Under the pieces are notes generated by a model that did no database searches, was not told the DNA's origin, and saw only the letters and a program-made list of their open reading frames with translations. A stretch of 64,000 nt of DNA from Phlebiopsis flavidoalba (Eukaryota > Basidiomycota > Agaricomycetes > Polyporales > Phanerochaetaceae): NCBI GenBank assembly GCA_035772785.1, contig JAOCPU010000060.1, positions 62,001 through 126,000 on the forward strand, given 5' to 3'. Below are positions 33,406 through 44,276 of this stretch, in pieces; position 1 is the stretch's first letter, and the number at the start of each line of letters is the position of its first letter. The translations under genes and the position numbers were made by a program.

Positions 33406-34943
33406 TTAGACTGAAGAGCAGCAGCTACCCTGCTTCTCCCCCAGAACACGACTAGGACTAGCATCCTTCTCCCTATGTTCGGTATCCTTGTCAGAAGCGC
33501 AACACCCGTCACAACTCTCCCCACAGCCACAGCTATCGCCCGGACACCCACACTTGCCCGCACAAACAACACTGCAGCTTCGGCAGACGCACGAGCCCAA
33601 ACGCCGGGCCCTGCTCGCCGAGCCTGCGGCCCTCGTCCGCGAACAGGCTCTGCGGGTACACCGTAACATTCGCGGGGTCGAGGAACGCCCCGAGCGTCCC
33701 CGCGCGCGCCGACGGCGGCGGCGGGAGCGCCGCAGCCGCGCGCGCGCGATGAGCTGGTCGATGAAGCTGTCCTGTGCGCCGCCGTCCGCGAACGGAGCGC
33801 CGGGTGCGCTCGCGGAGCCGAAGCCCGTGGCGTGCGGCAGCGCGATGCCCTGGCGGTTGTCGACGCACTCGTGACAGTCGTCGCCGCAGTCCGTGTGGTC
33901 CGGGTGCGGGCGTGCTCTGGTCCGCGGTGCTCCGTGCATCCGGGGCATCGGCAGTCGACGACGCCGCATGTGCAAAGTGAGCCTTGTGCCGGCGAGAGAG
34001 AGGAATGTCTTGAGCGGGGGTATGGTGGGGTAGACGGGAGGGGCACTGTGCGATAATGGGGGCGACTCGAGGATGGGGGGGGAAGCGCGAAGGGGTTTGT
34101 GATGTCGGTTGAAGAGGGAGCAGGTGATTTGTTGGTTGTATTGCGCTCGGAGGGCTCGCTGTTTTGATGAGCTGCAGCAGCTTCGGGCCTTCTTGCGTGA
34201 CGTAGGTGGGGGTGATGCAGGACGGACTTGAGGAATGGTACTCGTGGAACAGCAGCTTTCTGCCGCTTTCGCTAGGACATCGAGCCCATTCGTACGCAAG
34301 ATATCAGCAGCGGCTTTGCATTTACATTTCCGTTTGTCTTTGCATGCGCATGCACAACCTGAAGAGAGGCCAGGTCTGCGAACGGACATAAGTAGAGGAA
34401 TCACCGCGCGAAAGCCGTGATACCGACCTTCATCCAGGGATACAGCAGAGGTAGAAGCCTCACACGTCACATTACCCGTACCCTGAACATCTTTCAATCC
34501 GTTCGGAAGAGCGGGCAGGATGGGTATGTAACGCTTCGCTGCAAGCTCCCATTCAGTCCCACACTCCAAGGTATACCCGCGTTGTCAGACGTACACTTCT
34601 GCGACAGCAGCTTCATATCCGACTTGTCCTCCCGCTCAATACTACATTGACATCTCGAGTGCACACGTTTCGTCTTGCGGAGCTCCCTGCATTGCTCGCA
34701 CTGCGACACAGGCCCGCCCCTTCTTCTTGATCTCAAACAGTGGGCGTTCGCTATGGCGGCAGGAAGAGGACCGGTGTCCCTTTATGCAGGACTCGCTAGG
34801 AATGTGTAGTGAGTACAACAGCTCGAACCGACGTTGTTGCGGGCATACCATGCGTATTTAATGTCATTGATGAGGAGCTGGGAAAGATGAAGATCGCAAG
34901 CCTCAGATTCGTCCGCAAGGAGTCCGGGAAATTCACTCACCAT
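33406..34943 (-). CDS. Copper-fist DNA-binding transcription factor (ACE1/MAC1/CUF1 type)
   Basis: Copper-responsive regulator. The start ATG at 34943 is followed at once by an intron (34878-34940, gtgagt...cccag). The second exon encodes LLINDIKYA and is split by another intron (34797-34848). The copper-fist domain then reads CESCIKGHRSSSCRHSERP, LFEIKKKGRPVSQCEQCREL and RKTKRVHSRCQC. One extra base in the plus-strand 'caggcccgcccc' run (34709-34720) throws this out of frame. The C-terminal part has Cys clusters: CGCACACKDKRKCKCK (about 34340), CTCGVVDCRCPGCTEH (about 33960; CxCx4CxCx2Cx2H as in Mac1 repeats) and CAGKCGCPGDSCGCGESC near 33520. The protein ends QGSCCSSV with the stop at 33406. 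By analogy with MAC1/CUF1, these clusters sense Cu(I); whether it activates uptake or detoxification genes is not visible here. Confidence 0.93.
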
Positions 34944-35315
34944 GGCCGTTCAGCATAACCTTCCGGGGGAGTAGGAAATGGTGGTATGTACAGAGCAGGC
35001 CTTGCCACTCGGGAATACGTTGCAGCTCGGGGGAATGAGGTTGATGGGAGAAGGAGACGGTCAAAGTGGCGACCCTCACAGTCAATCGCTAATTCGGCGC
35101 ATGGGCGCCCAATATACGGATCTGGGCCTAACGCCACGTATCGATTTGTCAAGTTGCAAAAAGTGTATTTGAGGGGGGGCGAGATTTAAAGACATAATTG
35201 GAAGCTATAATACAATAGAGACAGCAAGTTACGCAAGAAAAGCAAACATGGGTTCGAGGGACGACATGGTGATGACGACAATTTAAGTATAAAAGTATTG
35301 TCCGCAAGACGACAT
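34944..35315. other. Region between copper-fist and Rap1-like genes
   Basis: Both flanking genes are on the minus strand, so this contains the copper-fist promoter and the 3' flank of the Rap1-like gene. No separate coding signal is seen. Confidence 0.45.
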
Positions 35316-38117
35316 TTACTCCGGACCATCTTCGCTCTCGTCAATCTCCTCTCCGTTTGTAATCTTGGTGATAAGGTGGTCGATTTTTGCCTTGTGGATA
35401 CGGTGGTGCTCTTGCCAGCCCTTCCAGGGATGATGCGGGTGCTAAATGAACGTCAAACCATGAACCTGACTTCATGAGCAAATTACGCACCAAGCGTCCA
35501 AATTCCTGGAAGACCTTGTCGGTCGTCCCCTCAGGCCGGTTAGCAAAGAAGCGCGCCAGGAGTACGTCGTCAGCTTTAGTATAGCGCATCTTCTTGGGAG
35601 GCGGAGGGGGAAGAGGCTCGTCTCCTTCCTTATATGCTCGAGTTCGTGCTTGTGGCGTCTATAGAACTTCATCCACGACGCGCGAGAGTGATGAGGTGCC
35701 TGCGTAAGAGAGGTTAGAATGGGAGTGAGGGACGGTGAATATGTTCATACCTTAGTAGCGACATCTTTCCAGAAGCTGACCATATCTAACTTCCCGTCCT
35801 GGGTTCGCGTCCTGTATTCGAGGAACCTCACCAAGAACATGACATCTTCATCGGTGAACGCGACACCTTTCCCGGTTGTGCTTCTATACAGCGCCCTAGG
35901 TGGTGTCGGCGATCGGGTCCGTTCAATATCAGCAGCAGCTCGCTGCTTGGCCATGGCAATCGACCCAGGATGGACACCGGGAGTAGGGCCTTGAGGCTGT
36001 TGGGGAATTTCTGCGATGATGGGACCGCCCCCGTTGGAATGCCCGTCTCGTCGGTCTTGACCTTCCGGGTGTTCTTGGATAGGCTCGCCGTCATGAGGGC
36101 CCGCTTGATCATCCTCGTCGTGGTCCAGCTCCATGGCATAGCCACCCAATCGAATCTGGTGCTTGTTGCAGTATCGTCGCCAGGAGTAGAAACTATATTG
36201 TGCACTCTTAGCTGATGCTTTGTGACGGATTGCGACTGGCTTACGTATGGTGAGGAGCTTTGACGGCCACGCGCTCGCAGATCTCACGCAGGCTGAACAA
36301 CAATAAGCTACGTTCGCGTACATCGCAGGCACAACGTACCTCAGAACAAGGCCTTGTTCTTGACAGTAATCGATGTACTTCTTTAAGTACAAGATATCTT
36401 CGGAGGTAAACAAGTTGCCTCCATACGTGCTCTTGATGACACGTGTAGGTGGCGTGGGTGAGCGAGCAGGAGGGTTGCGCCTATTGACCACCAAAGTTGA
36501 AGCCGGTGGCGCAGGCTGAGGCTACAAAGGGATATAAGCACGCATGGCTCGCGAAAAGGGATTTAGCATACATACCTGTGTCCGATTGCGCTTTCGACCG
36601 CGTACGGGAGTTTGCTCCCTTGGAGGCTCTGCGTTTGACGGTCCCGCTTCGGATGCTTGCTGCTCTTGATGATACGGGTATTGGCCTCCATACTACCAAC
36701 AGAATATCTGAGAAACATTCATTCCGTTATTCTTGTCACGACATACCTGGCCGTAGTACTCGCAGGATCCGGCGCCCACTGAGTTTGCTCATGCTCTCGA
36801 GGATATCTGTAGTCATACTCGGGATGTTGCGGAGGAACCATCACACCAGGAGGTGGCGGTGGTTGATGTGGCGGACCCGCGCCCGGAGGAGGGGGAGCAT
36901 ACGGAGGCCATTCGCGATACTCATAACCTCGCATAGGCCGGCGGAGCTTGGCCGTGGGGCGGAGGTGGTACGTGCTGGGGTTGGCCGGGCATGGCACTCG
37001 GTGCTTGCCATGTTTGCGGAGGGGCGGACCCGTCAGGGTGCATAGGCGCATGGGGAGCGTACTGGTAGCCTGGCGGTGGGGGTGCCTGTTGGGTTTGAGG
37101 TGCGGTATGAGCTGCGGACCTCCTGCCGCTGCTGTACAGCCATAGCATTGAGTGGGTCGACAGAGGATGCTGTAATGGGCATAGGGTGTCCGTGCACAGT
37201 CTGTGCGGAAGGAGCGGCGGAGGTGCTAGGCCCTGCTTGAGGTGGCGGAGCGACGGGTGCAGCTTGAGGGATGGCGTTCGGAATGGCAGCGGCATGAGCG
37301 GGAGGTGCGTAGACTGGCGGAGGGTATATGGCGTAGGGATAGCTCCTGGTATTGAGAGGCGCCGAGGTGAACGGTCCCGCCGCGTGTTGGTTGCGTAGTA
37401 GACTGTGGTTGAGCAGGTGGAGGAGGCGGCGGGCGGCGCGGCGGCTGCATTTGCCCTGCGTCGACTGATAAGCTACGTTCAAATTCCTGTTATAAACATC
37501 TCACTGTTCCTGTCCGGTCACCTTGCAGTTTGCCCATTGTGAAGCGAAACCATGCAAAGTTTTATCGCGTATACAATGCAAAATCCAATGGGCGTTCAGT
37601 ATTATTTTGTTCTTTCTGTTTGCGTATTGCCGGTAAAGACTCTGTCCTGAACCTTTCAGAGGATCGACTAAGATGACTAGTCAGACTTTTAAGTCTATGC
37701 ACAACCGCTGCCGCCACGCACGTACCAAGAATGTACATGACGCCACCTGTAGCTCGGAGAGACTACGCCACCATATCGCTGGGTGAATATCAGCACAGAC
37801 TCTTATTGGCGAGTAAAAAGCGTGTCAAATTGATAATCCAAGCTCATACTCACAACGACAGACTCTACAAGGTTGTCTCTGTTATCAACATCCTTCTCAA
37901 TGTACAATTGAAGCGGTTGACCGCTCATCGGGTCAAGGAACAGTTTTTTCAAACATGTTGTTCGACGGGAGGCGACGGTGCGACGGTTGCTGCTGCGGTG
38001 GTGGTGGCGGTTGCATGCTGAATAGGTTGCGGTGGAACATCCTGATGCTGGGTCTGGTGTTTGCGAGTGCCTTGGCTGCCGTTGAGCGCGTCGACCAGAG
38101 GAACGGGCAGGTGCCAT
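35316..38117 (-). CDS. Rap1-like telomere protein: BRCT domain plus three Myb-like repeats
   Basis: Likely a telomere-associated or DNA-binding protein of the Rap1/TERF2IP type. The N-terminus holds a BRCT domain over two introns: LFLDPMSGQPLQLYIEKDVD (37930), NRDNLVESV, YGGVVSPSY (37770), then SLYRQYANRKNKIILNAHWI and HCIRDKTLHGFASQWANCKV (37520-37640). A Pro/Gln/Ala-rich linker spans 36.75-37.48 kb. Myb-like repeat 1 has NLFTSEDILYLKKYIDYC (36400), LREICERVAVKAPHHT and FYSWRRYCNKHQ. Repeat 2 has VAFTDEDVMFLVRFLEYRT (35850) and APHHSRASWMKFYRRHKHEL. Repeat 3 has RYTKADDVLLARFFANRPEG (35570) and HPHHPWKGWQEHHRIHKAKI. Each repeat ends PHHxxxxW(x)~7H. The protein stops at 35316-35318, soon after repeat 3, so no RCT domain is seen. 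The start at 38117 is the ATG in frame with the BRCT segment and is uncertain. Confidence 0.75.
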
Positions 38118-39076
38118 GGGTCTTGGCCCAGGGGTGAGGATGAGCTGGAGTCCCTGGGACTCCTGCCTTCTCGTGCGCCGGGATCGGCTGAGAGTCAAAT
38201 CCCGGGCGTTTTTTGTGATTGGACCAAGCGAATCGAACCGTAGCAAGCGCCTGTGCTGCGGGCTTCAAGTTCGTCCGGTGGCGGCCGCACGATACCATGC
38301 TACAATCATGTTGTAAGTCGTGTCTAGAGTCTAGACCTACAAGACATCTCTGCTTACTTCTATTCCACGAACTTTAAACTTAGGTACCTACTCGAATATA
38401 ACATCAACGCCGGTGAACAGTGAACGTTTGAACACGGGCTACACACCTGGATAGTAGCCCATCATGGCGTCGGACTGGCAACACCGGCTTGACTCTACTG
38501 GCAATGCATCACATATCGCTGTTGGAGCCTCAGATTAACATTTGACAGTGAATATTTGACAACGGGGCCCGCTCGCTACCGGAGAGCTTTCTACGCGTGG
38601 TAGATGGCTTCTGCACGCCATAGCCTCGCTGCGGACCGATTGGCAGGCCTACCAATGCGGCGGCCGCGGGCGCTATGCATTGCGCTGTCGCAAAGTTATT
38701 GTTAGCGAGATAGGTTCACAGAGCATTTGAGCCGCTAAACTGGAATGCGTTGGCAAACCACTCCCCATGCAATAGCCCCTTCGCCAACCCGAGAATGCTC
38801 TCCCTAGGAAATGATAAAGCACTAATTCGTTTTTTGCCCGGAGCACGTAGATCACCGCCCACTGGAACTACTCCAACAACCTTCATCACTCGGCTAGCCT
38901 CTTGAGTACCTCGCGCGTCGGTGGCGGTGATGGGTCCGTCGCATGCCAATTCCGCAGTGATGCCTCGCCTCAAGCTTCGAGGGACATTGCTTCAAGGCGG
39001 TACACACCATCCCTCTTGTATATACGACTACGATTGACACGCCCATCCTTTCTCATCTCTCACTCCTCATAGTGTC
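38118..39076. other. Divergent intergenic region
   Basis: Lies between the minus-strand Rap1-like gene and the plus-strand membrane-protein cluster. An 85-residue minus-strand frame (38716-38973) is open but not recognised. A 'tgtatatacga' sequence at 39018-39028, about 50 bases before the next ATG, could be a TATA element. Confidence 0.45.
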
Positions 39077-40227
39077 ATGGCTGTTTCCTTCCCAGTCCCC
39101 CATTGGCGGCGTTCCATTCGAGGAGGATTTCGCTCCGAGCGTCGTCTTCGCATGCGCCTTTGCCATCATCGTTCTCGTTGGACTCTTCCGGTTTGCCAGG
39201 AAGAGCACGCGTACCCTTGTAATTCTTGGCCCACTTATATTTTGCAATTTGAACGGTAGGCAGCTCTTTTTGCCCTTTTTTTATTATACTGATACTGACG
39301 CTTTTGCAGCGTCGTCGTGTGGTCTCTGCGGGCAAAGCAGGCTAAAACGCCATCCGAGGATCTGGACCGCAACCTCACCATCTACTGGCAAGTCAGCTTT
39401 GCAGCAGCTTATATTCGATCTGGGGAACTCTTGTCAATCTTCTCCGATGTGTCTTGGTTGCCACAACCAGGGGAAGCGACCCAGGACACCATGCGACGCC
39501 TCTCGTGTTCAAGGAACAGGGACCCTATGATCCCACAACATTACGACACGGAGGTGGAAGCCCAAATAGATGGTTACGCGCCACTAGCAAAGGAAGACAA
39601 ACCCGTGTACGGTTCTGGTACAGACGCATATTTGGTGGACTTGCGTTCGCTATGTGGATACCAACAATCACAGGGCTCGTCATGGGCTACAACTATGTCA
39701 ATGCTGAGACCGACGCAAGCAAGGGCCAGACAGTACAGTTTTTGAGGTGCGTGGCAGCTACCGAGTTGCTAAACCGTCGGAATGATTAAGTGCTTTCACA
39801 AACAGGTACTTGACTACGGGCATTGCATTGGGACTTCTCATTGCACTACAGATCGCTCTAGTATATGGGCTGGTGGCCGTCCGTGGGGGTTAACAAACGT
39901 GCGATCTATATCCTCTTCGCCATCGGAGCGATCCTGGTAAGTGGAAGTCTCAGCATAGTTCAATCTCCTTACCTAGCTGACCTGTGCCTCTCAGCTCATT
40001 CTATGAACCATCTACGAATTGATTGCTACAACAACTGGACTACCTCCCTCATATCGACCGCTCCCGGTTCTCAAAACACGCATGGCGAGAAAATCGCATT
40101 TTATGTGCTAAGAGCGGCACCAGAAGCTGTCGCGTCCGTCATTCTGCTTTCGCTCGACGTCAAAAACATATTCGGGACAGGCCTTCTGGGAGACAGATTC
40201 CGTGACTCTAAGGACGAAAAGCACTAG
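39077..40227 (+). CDS. Multi-pass membrane protein of unknown function, tandem paralog 1
   Basis: First of three tandem paralogs. The ATG at 39077 reads MAVSFPVP; removing one C of the run at 39100-39104 gives PIGGVPFEEDFAPSVVFA, the family N-terminus and start of helix 1. Later segments: VVWSLRAKQAKTPSEDLDRN (about 39320), FAAAYI, VRFWYRRIFGGLAFAMWIPT and ITGLVMGYNYVNAETDASKG (39610-39720). After an intron, YLTTGIALGLLIALQIALVY and NKRAIYILFAIGAIL follow, then an intron. The C-terminus is SAPGSQNTHGEKIAFYVLRA-like, with EAVASVILLSLDVKNIFGTG and LLGD, stop at 40225-40227. About seven hydrophobic segments can be counted. The layout suggests an integral membrane protein, receptor- or transporter-like. 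I know homologues only as unnamed Agaricomycete proteins. Confidence 0.75.
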
Positions 40228-41741
40228 GATAGTTACTTACTCCCCAACTCGGGCTCTACGGTACTTCATCGAATTCATAGGCCCTTCAGGGGTGCGGCAG
40301 CTCCGATGTCTTGATACCAGCTGTAGCAGCCTATGGCTACCAAAAATGGGAACAATACTTCTACCCGTAACATTGATGTGTATATGCACCCTATGCCAGG
40401 GCTGTCTGCGTCAACGGCAGGCCCAGCGGGTGATAGTAGCACTCGCAATTGTCCCTAAATTTCGGGGGGCCGACAGTCATAACGCTCGTCTTCAGAGCCA
40501 GTAAGGCATTTGATGTGTCCTATTCCCTCCTTCGTCGCGAAGCACTTCCAGACCCTACTCCTGGGGACGAACGGATACAGGGTTTAAGTAGTCAAAAACT
40601 ACCATTTGGACGTTGCGTAATGGTAGATGACTCATCAATACCCGTGAGCCATGCTTCTACGCTCCTCGTTCATCCTGAAAAATCTGATTTGCACGAAGCT
40701 GAGCTACACCTCAAAATCGTGCTGCTTCCAAGTAAATATCGTTGGGATAAATCCGAGACACAACTCGCTCGCCACTCACTCATGTTGCCAACTAAGGTAA
40801 CACGCATTGTGGCGTTCGGATCGTCCCGTTGTCTTAGTCAGCAGCCTGTGAGTCTGGGCGGCGCTTCGCGGGGGCCGGTTACAACCATGAGATTTATGCT
40901 TCCTTTCCGCGACTTACTTCTCCAAAAACCGGGCGGGGTGGTGCATCAATATCCACTGCTTCTTTTTCCTCACGTGTGTGTGGTAATATCGTAACAACGC
41001 CGTAAGAAGACGGTTTCCACGAACACAGTGTCTCAGCGAGACGGCTAGACTCCAGCCTAGCAACAAGGATCCTAGTAGTTGCGGCCGTCGCCCAGGACGC
41101 TAAGTACTATCGACCAATTGACATATGAGCGATGTGACATTCACTGAGCAACATCAATAGGCCACTTCACTAATACGGAGTCGGCAGATAGTTACAAGGA
41201 GTACGACTCTCACACGGAATTACTGCGCTGCGGTTCCCACCCTCCGCCCCCCGCAGCAGGTCATGTCGACCCTCTCACACATGCATCTGCGCACAATACG
41301 ACAAATAATGGAGCTTTATTGAGGATGTGAGTGTGTCCAGGCACACCATCATGCCCTGAGTGAGTAGTTGGACGTCACATCGCGCCCCGAGTTATCGCGT
41401 TGGCCTTCTGCCATAATCCTCGGACGGAGATCCATGGTTCACAACTCAGGGAACCTTGGCGAGAGGCGAGAACCTGGTATTGTATTACACCCGTGCCATT
41501 CTCGTTAGCGGAATTGAGCTCTCGGCCTCAGTTCGCATGCGAGATGTTGTACTAATCACCCACTAGGAAGCTCTCCCTTCATGCTCTCACACGCGCGTGT
41601 TACATCCAGCCCTTCATAGGACGTGCGCACAGAAATCGCGCCAATATCGGAATCGAATCGTACGAGAGGAATATAAAGCGGGCGCAGGATCTTCAACAAA
41701 GACCGCTCTCTTGGATCCCCTCTTCTCGGTCTCTCGCATCG
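40228..41741. other. Intergenic region 1 of the membrane-protein cluster
   Basis: No gene is supported. The parts around 40622-40650 and 40805-40860 resemble stretches of the next spacer (43328-43345 and 43538-43590), as expected if whole gene-plus-spacer units were duplicated. Confidence 0.5.
40833..40846 (+). repeat. 'cttagtcagcagcc' spacer repeat, copy 1
   Basis: This exact 14-base match recurs at 43559-43572 within a wider region of partial similarity (gtggcgt...cgtc before it, a G-rich stretch after it). Both copies have the same orientation as the gene cluster. Confidence 0.6.
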
Positions 41742-42983
41742 ATGTCGTCCGACGCGCCATTCAGATTTCCCGCGCCCATTGGCGGCTTTCCAATATCCTT
41801 GGATCTCGCACCAAGTATACTCTTGCGTTCTATATGCTTCACTCGCATGTGTGGCGATATATCGCATACGAAAGCTGCAATCACGCAACATAGTCATGTG
41901 TAGGGGCTATAGGATTCCTAACAGAACGGTGTGTCCTCAACGAACTGATGCGCACATCTCATTCAATTCAAGATACGTAGGACTGTACTGTGGTCTTTGC
42001 GCGCCTGGACGTCCCAAACACCCTCTCAGGCTCATGATAAGCACACACTGTTACGTACTTCCAGGTCGGCTTCAACGTGGGTTACCTCGCCATCTGGGGG
42101 AAACTCATCTTCCTCTTGCGCGCGATCACCGTCAACAGCACGAAGGGTACCACTCACCCAGAGTTGGCATCTGCGCCTGTCGACGAGCTCCCGCAACAAA
42201 GCGGTGTGGGCAGCTCTCCTATTCCGCCCAAAGAAGGGGAGCTCGACTCGAAGGAGAAGATAGCCCAGACTGAGGATGCCGTTACGGAGGTGCGGAATCC
42301 CGAGATACCCCAGATTGAGGACCAGCCGCATAGAAGAGCCGCATATCGGAAACTCTTCAACATAATCATGCCCATAATGCTTCTACCATTTATTCTAGGT
42401 CCGTAGCGGGGAATTGTATCCTGATGCTGAGACAAACAGGAGCAAAGCGAAGACAGTCAGGGACGCTGAGGTGTGTCCTTCAATGCGCTCACACTCATCA
42501 CACCAGCATATTGAAATCATGCGAAGATATATCGTTTCAGCTATCTGCCTCATGCTGATCATCACATACCAATCCATTTGTGTGTATGTCTTCTTCAAGG
42601 CACGCAACATCCGCCGCGGCCCCGTTCTTCTTCTCCTCCTGCTTGCTTGCATTCTCGTACGTCCATAATTCTAGTTCTGGTCCAGGCCTTTTGCTCAATG
42701 ATCTCAATCTTCCTCAATTAGATGATCATTCCGATTTATCAAATCGTTATAATGCGCGACACAACTACATCCCTTCTCTCCCGTGAGCACGGCTCGCAGA
42801 ACACGCCTGTTGAGAAGAAAAGTGTTCTTCTACGTGCTCCAAGTTGTGCCCGAGTTTACGTGTGTAAGCACGTTGCTCAGCGTCAACACGAAGACAATGT
42901 TTGGCACGGGCCTGTGGGGTGACCACGATCAGGATATCTTGAGAGTCCGCAGTATGTTCAGGAGGCGACGTACTGCTGCGTAG
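41742..42983 (+). CDS. Multi-pass membrane protein of unknown function, tandem paralog 2
   Basis: The ATG at 41742 gives MSSDAPFRFPAPIGGFPI, close to the N-termini of paralogs 1 and 3. The first exon then goes out of frame in helix 1. The middle reads SLRAWTSQTPSQAHDK and QVGFNVGYLAIWGKLIFLLR (41995-42120), then AITVNSTKGTTHPELASAPV. A hydrophilic loop with DQPHRRAAYRKLFNIIMPIM and LLPFILG follows to 42400. The next 250 bases contain stops in all frames and may be intron plus decayed coding sequence. The C-terminus is IYQIVIMRDTTTSLLSREHG (42730-42785), VFFYVLQVVPEFTCVSTLLS and VNTKTMFGTGLWGD, stop at 42981-42983. This copy shows the most disruption of the three and could be a pseudogene or simply poorly sequenced. 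Confidence 0.65.
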
Positions 42984-44276
42984 ACCCCCGATGGATACAC
43001 AGTGTTTCAGAACGTTGTGCGAGCAGTGCAGATAGTACGTTCTGATGGAACGCTATGGTGCTATTTCTAGGGTCGCAATACATAGATATACCAGACGTCG
43101 AAACACGATAGTCCTTATATTTGATCATTTTATTCACGTTTATTTACGCTGCTTCTGCGCCTGAACAGTTACACTTTGCCAGTCCTTCGTTGCTAGTCGA
43201 AAAGACCATTCATCAACGAACTGGACCACACATCATCTTTGGTTTAAAAGCGCACACTCCGACCCAATATTTCTCAGATTTTGTAGTTATGATGGGTCGA
43301 GGAGCTAGTAACTGCTGCGCGATGCACGATGACTCATCAAATATTACACCCGTCCGGCGAGTCCTGTGCTTCGATTTAATGCATCGTCGACCCCGCATCC
43401 CGCATGCCACGGAGATACAGCAGATGGCCACTTGAGTATACCCAACAACTACCAAGAAATTGCAGTTGTGGCCTTGATACATAGCGAACAGCAACCAAAC
43501 CGCTCGAAGAGAGGCTAAAAAAATGGCAAAGGCTTCGTGGCGTCCGGCGTCTTCTGTGCTTAGTCAGCAGCCGGCGGGTAGGCAGAGGCGCCCCTTTACT
43601 TCTGAATGTCAACGCTTCTGTAGAAAACCCCATTGTACTGCCTCGTTTGACCTGATGATACACATTTGATAGGCTATTGCACGGCATTCTGATGCTGGGA
43701 CTGACGTGACTCTCTAGCCCTACACACAACAGGATCGCCCTCGACCGGACATTGGGTCTCTTATGCTGTCCTTCGTCGCCCACGCGAAAACTGGCTAGCA
43801 AGAACCACCAGCACCCACAGTTGCCTGACGACGCGATACCGCAGGACACGCTTTCTTCTGCTTACTGCGCACGACTCTGTGGCGTTCGGTATGATCTACG
43901 TCCGTGATCAGCCCACTTACGTCCGTTACCAAGACGGATAAGTGAGGCGCTGCCTCCCCAAACAAACGAGCACTCCACTGGCACCGCACATACAACCTAG
44001 CCAAGACCTCAGAAGAGCTCATCTCGGCTAGAGTACACCGCATTACTCTTTGCGACATGGAGTACGTTAGAAGACTAGGGGACTGTTATCAAACGATGGC
44101 GAGCGGGCCGACGGTGCATATGAACATGATCACAATGCTGTAAGAAGGCGGTATAGGCGCAGCAGAGTCTCTTTGATGGGGCTGCGGTGGCAAGTAGAAG
44201 GGTCGGCATCGTGCGAAAGGGAATAATACAGGCGCCCACGATGTAGGATGGACGCATTTCTTCCCTCGCGCCTGCG
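42984..44276. other. Intergenic region 2 of the membrane-protein cluster
   Basis: No gene is supported. Carries the second copies of the spacer similarities described for the previous spacer (43328-43345, 43538-43590). Short frames on the minus strand (43376-43849, 43795-44058) have no motif. Confidence 0.5.
43559..43572 (+). repeat. 'cttagtcagcagcc' spacer repeat, copy 2
   Basis: Partner of 40833-40846, in the same orientation and at a comparable place in its spacer, about 0.6 kb past the stop of the preceding paralog. Confidence 0.6.
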
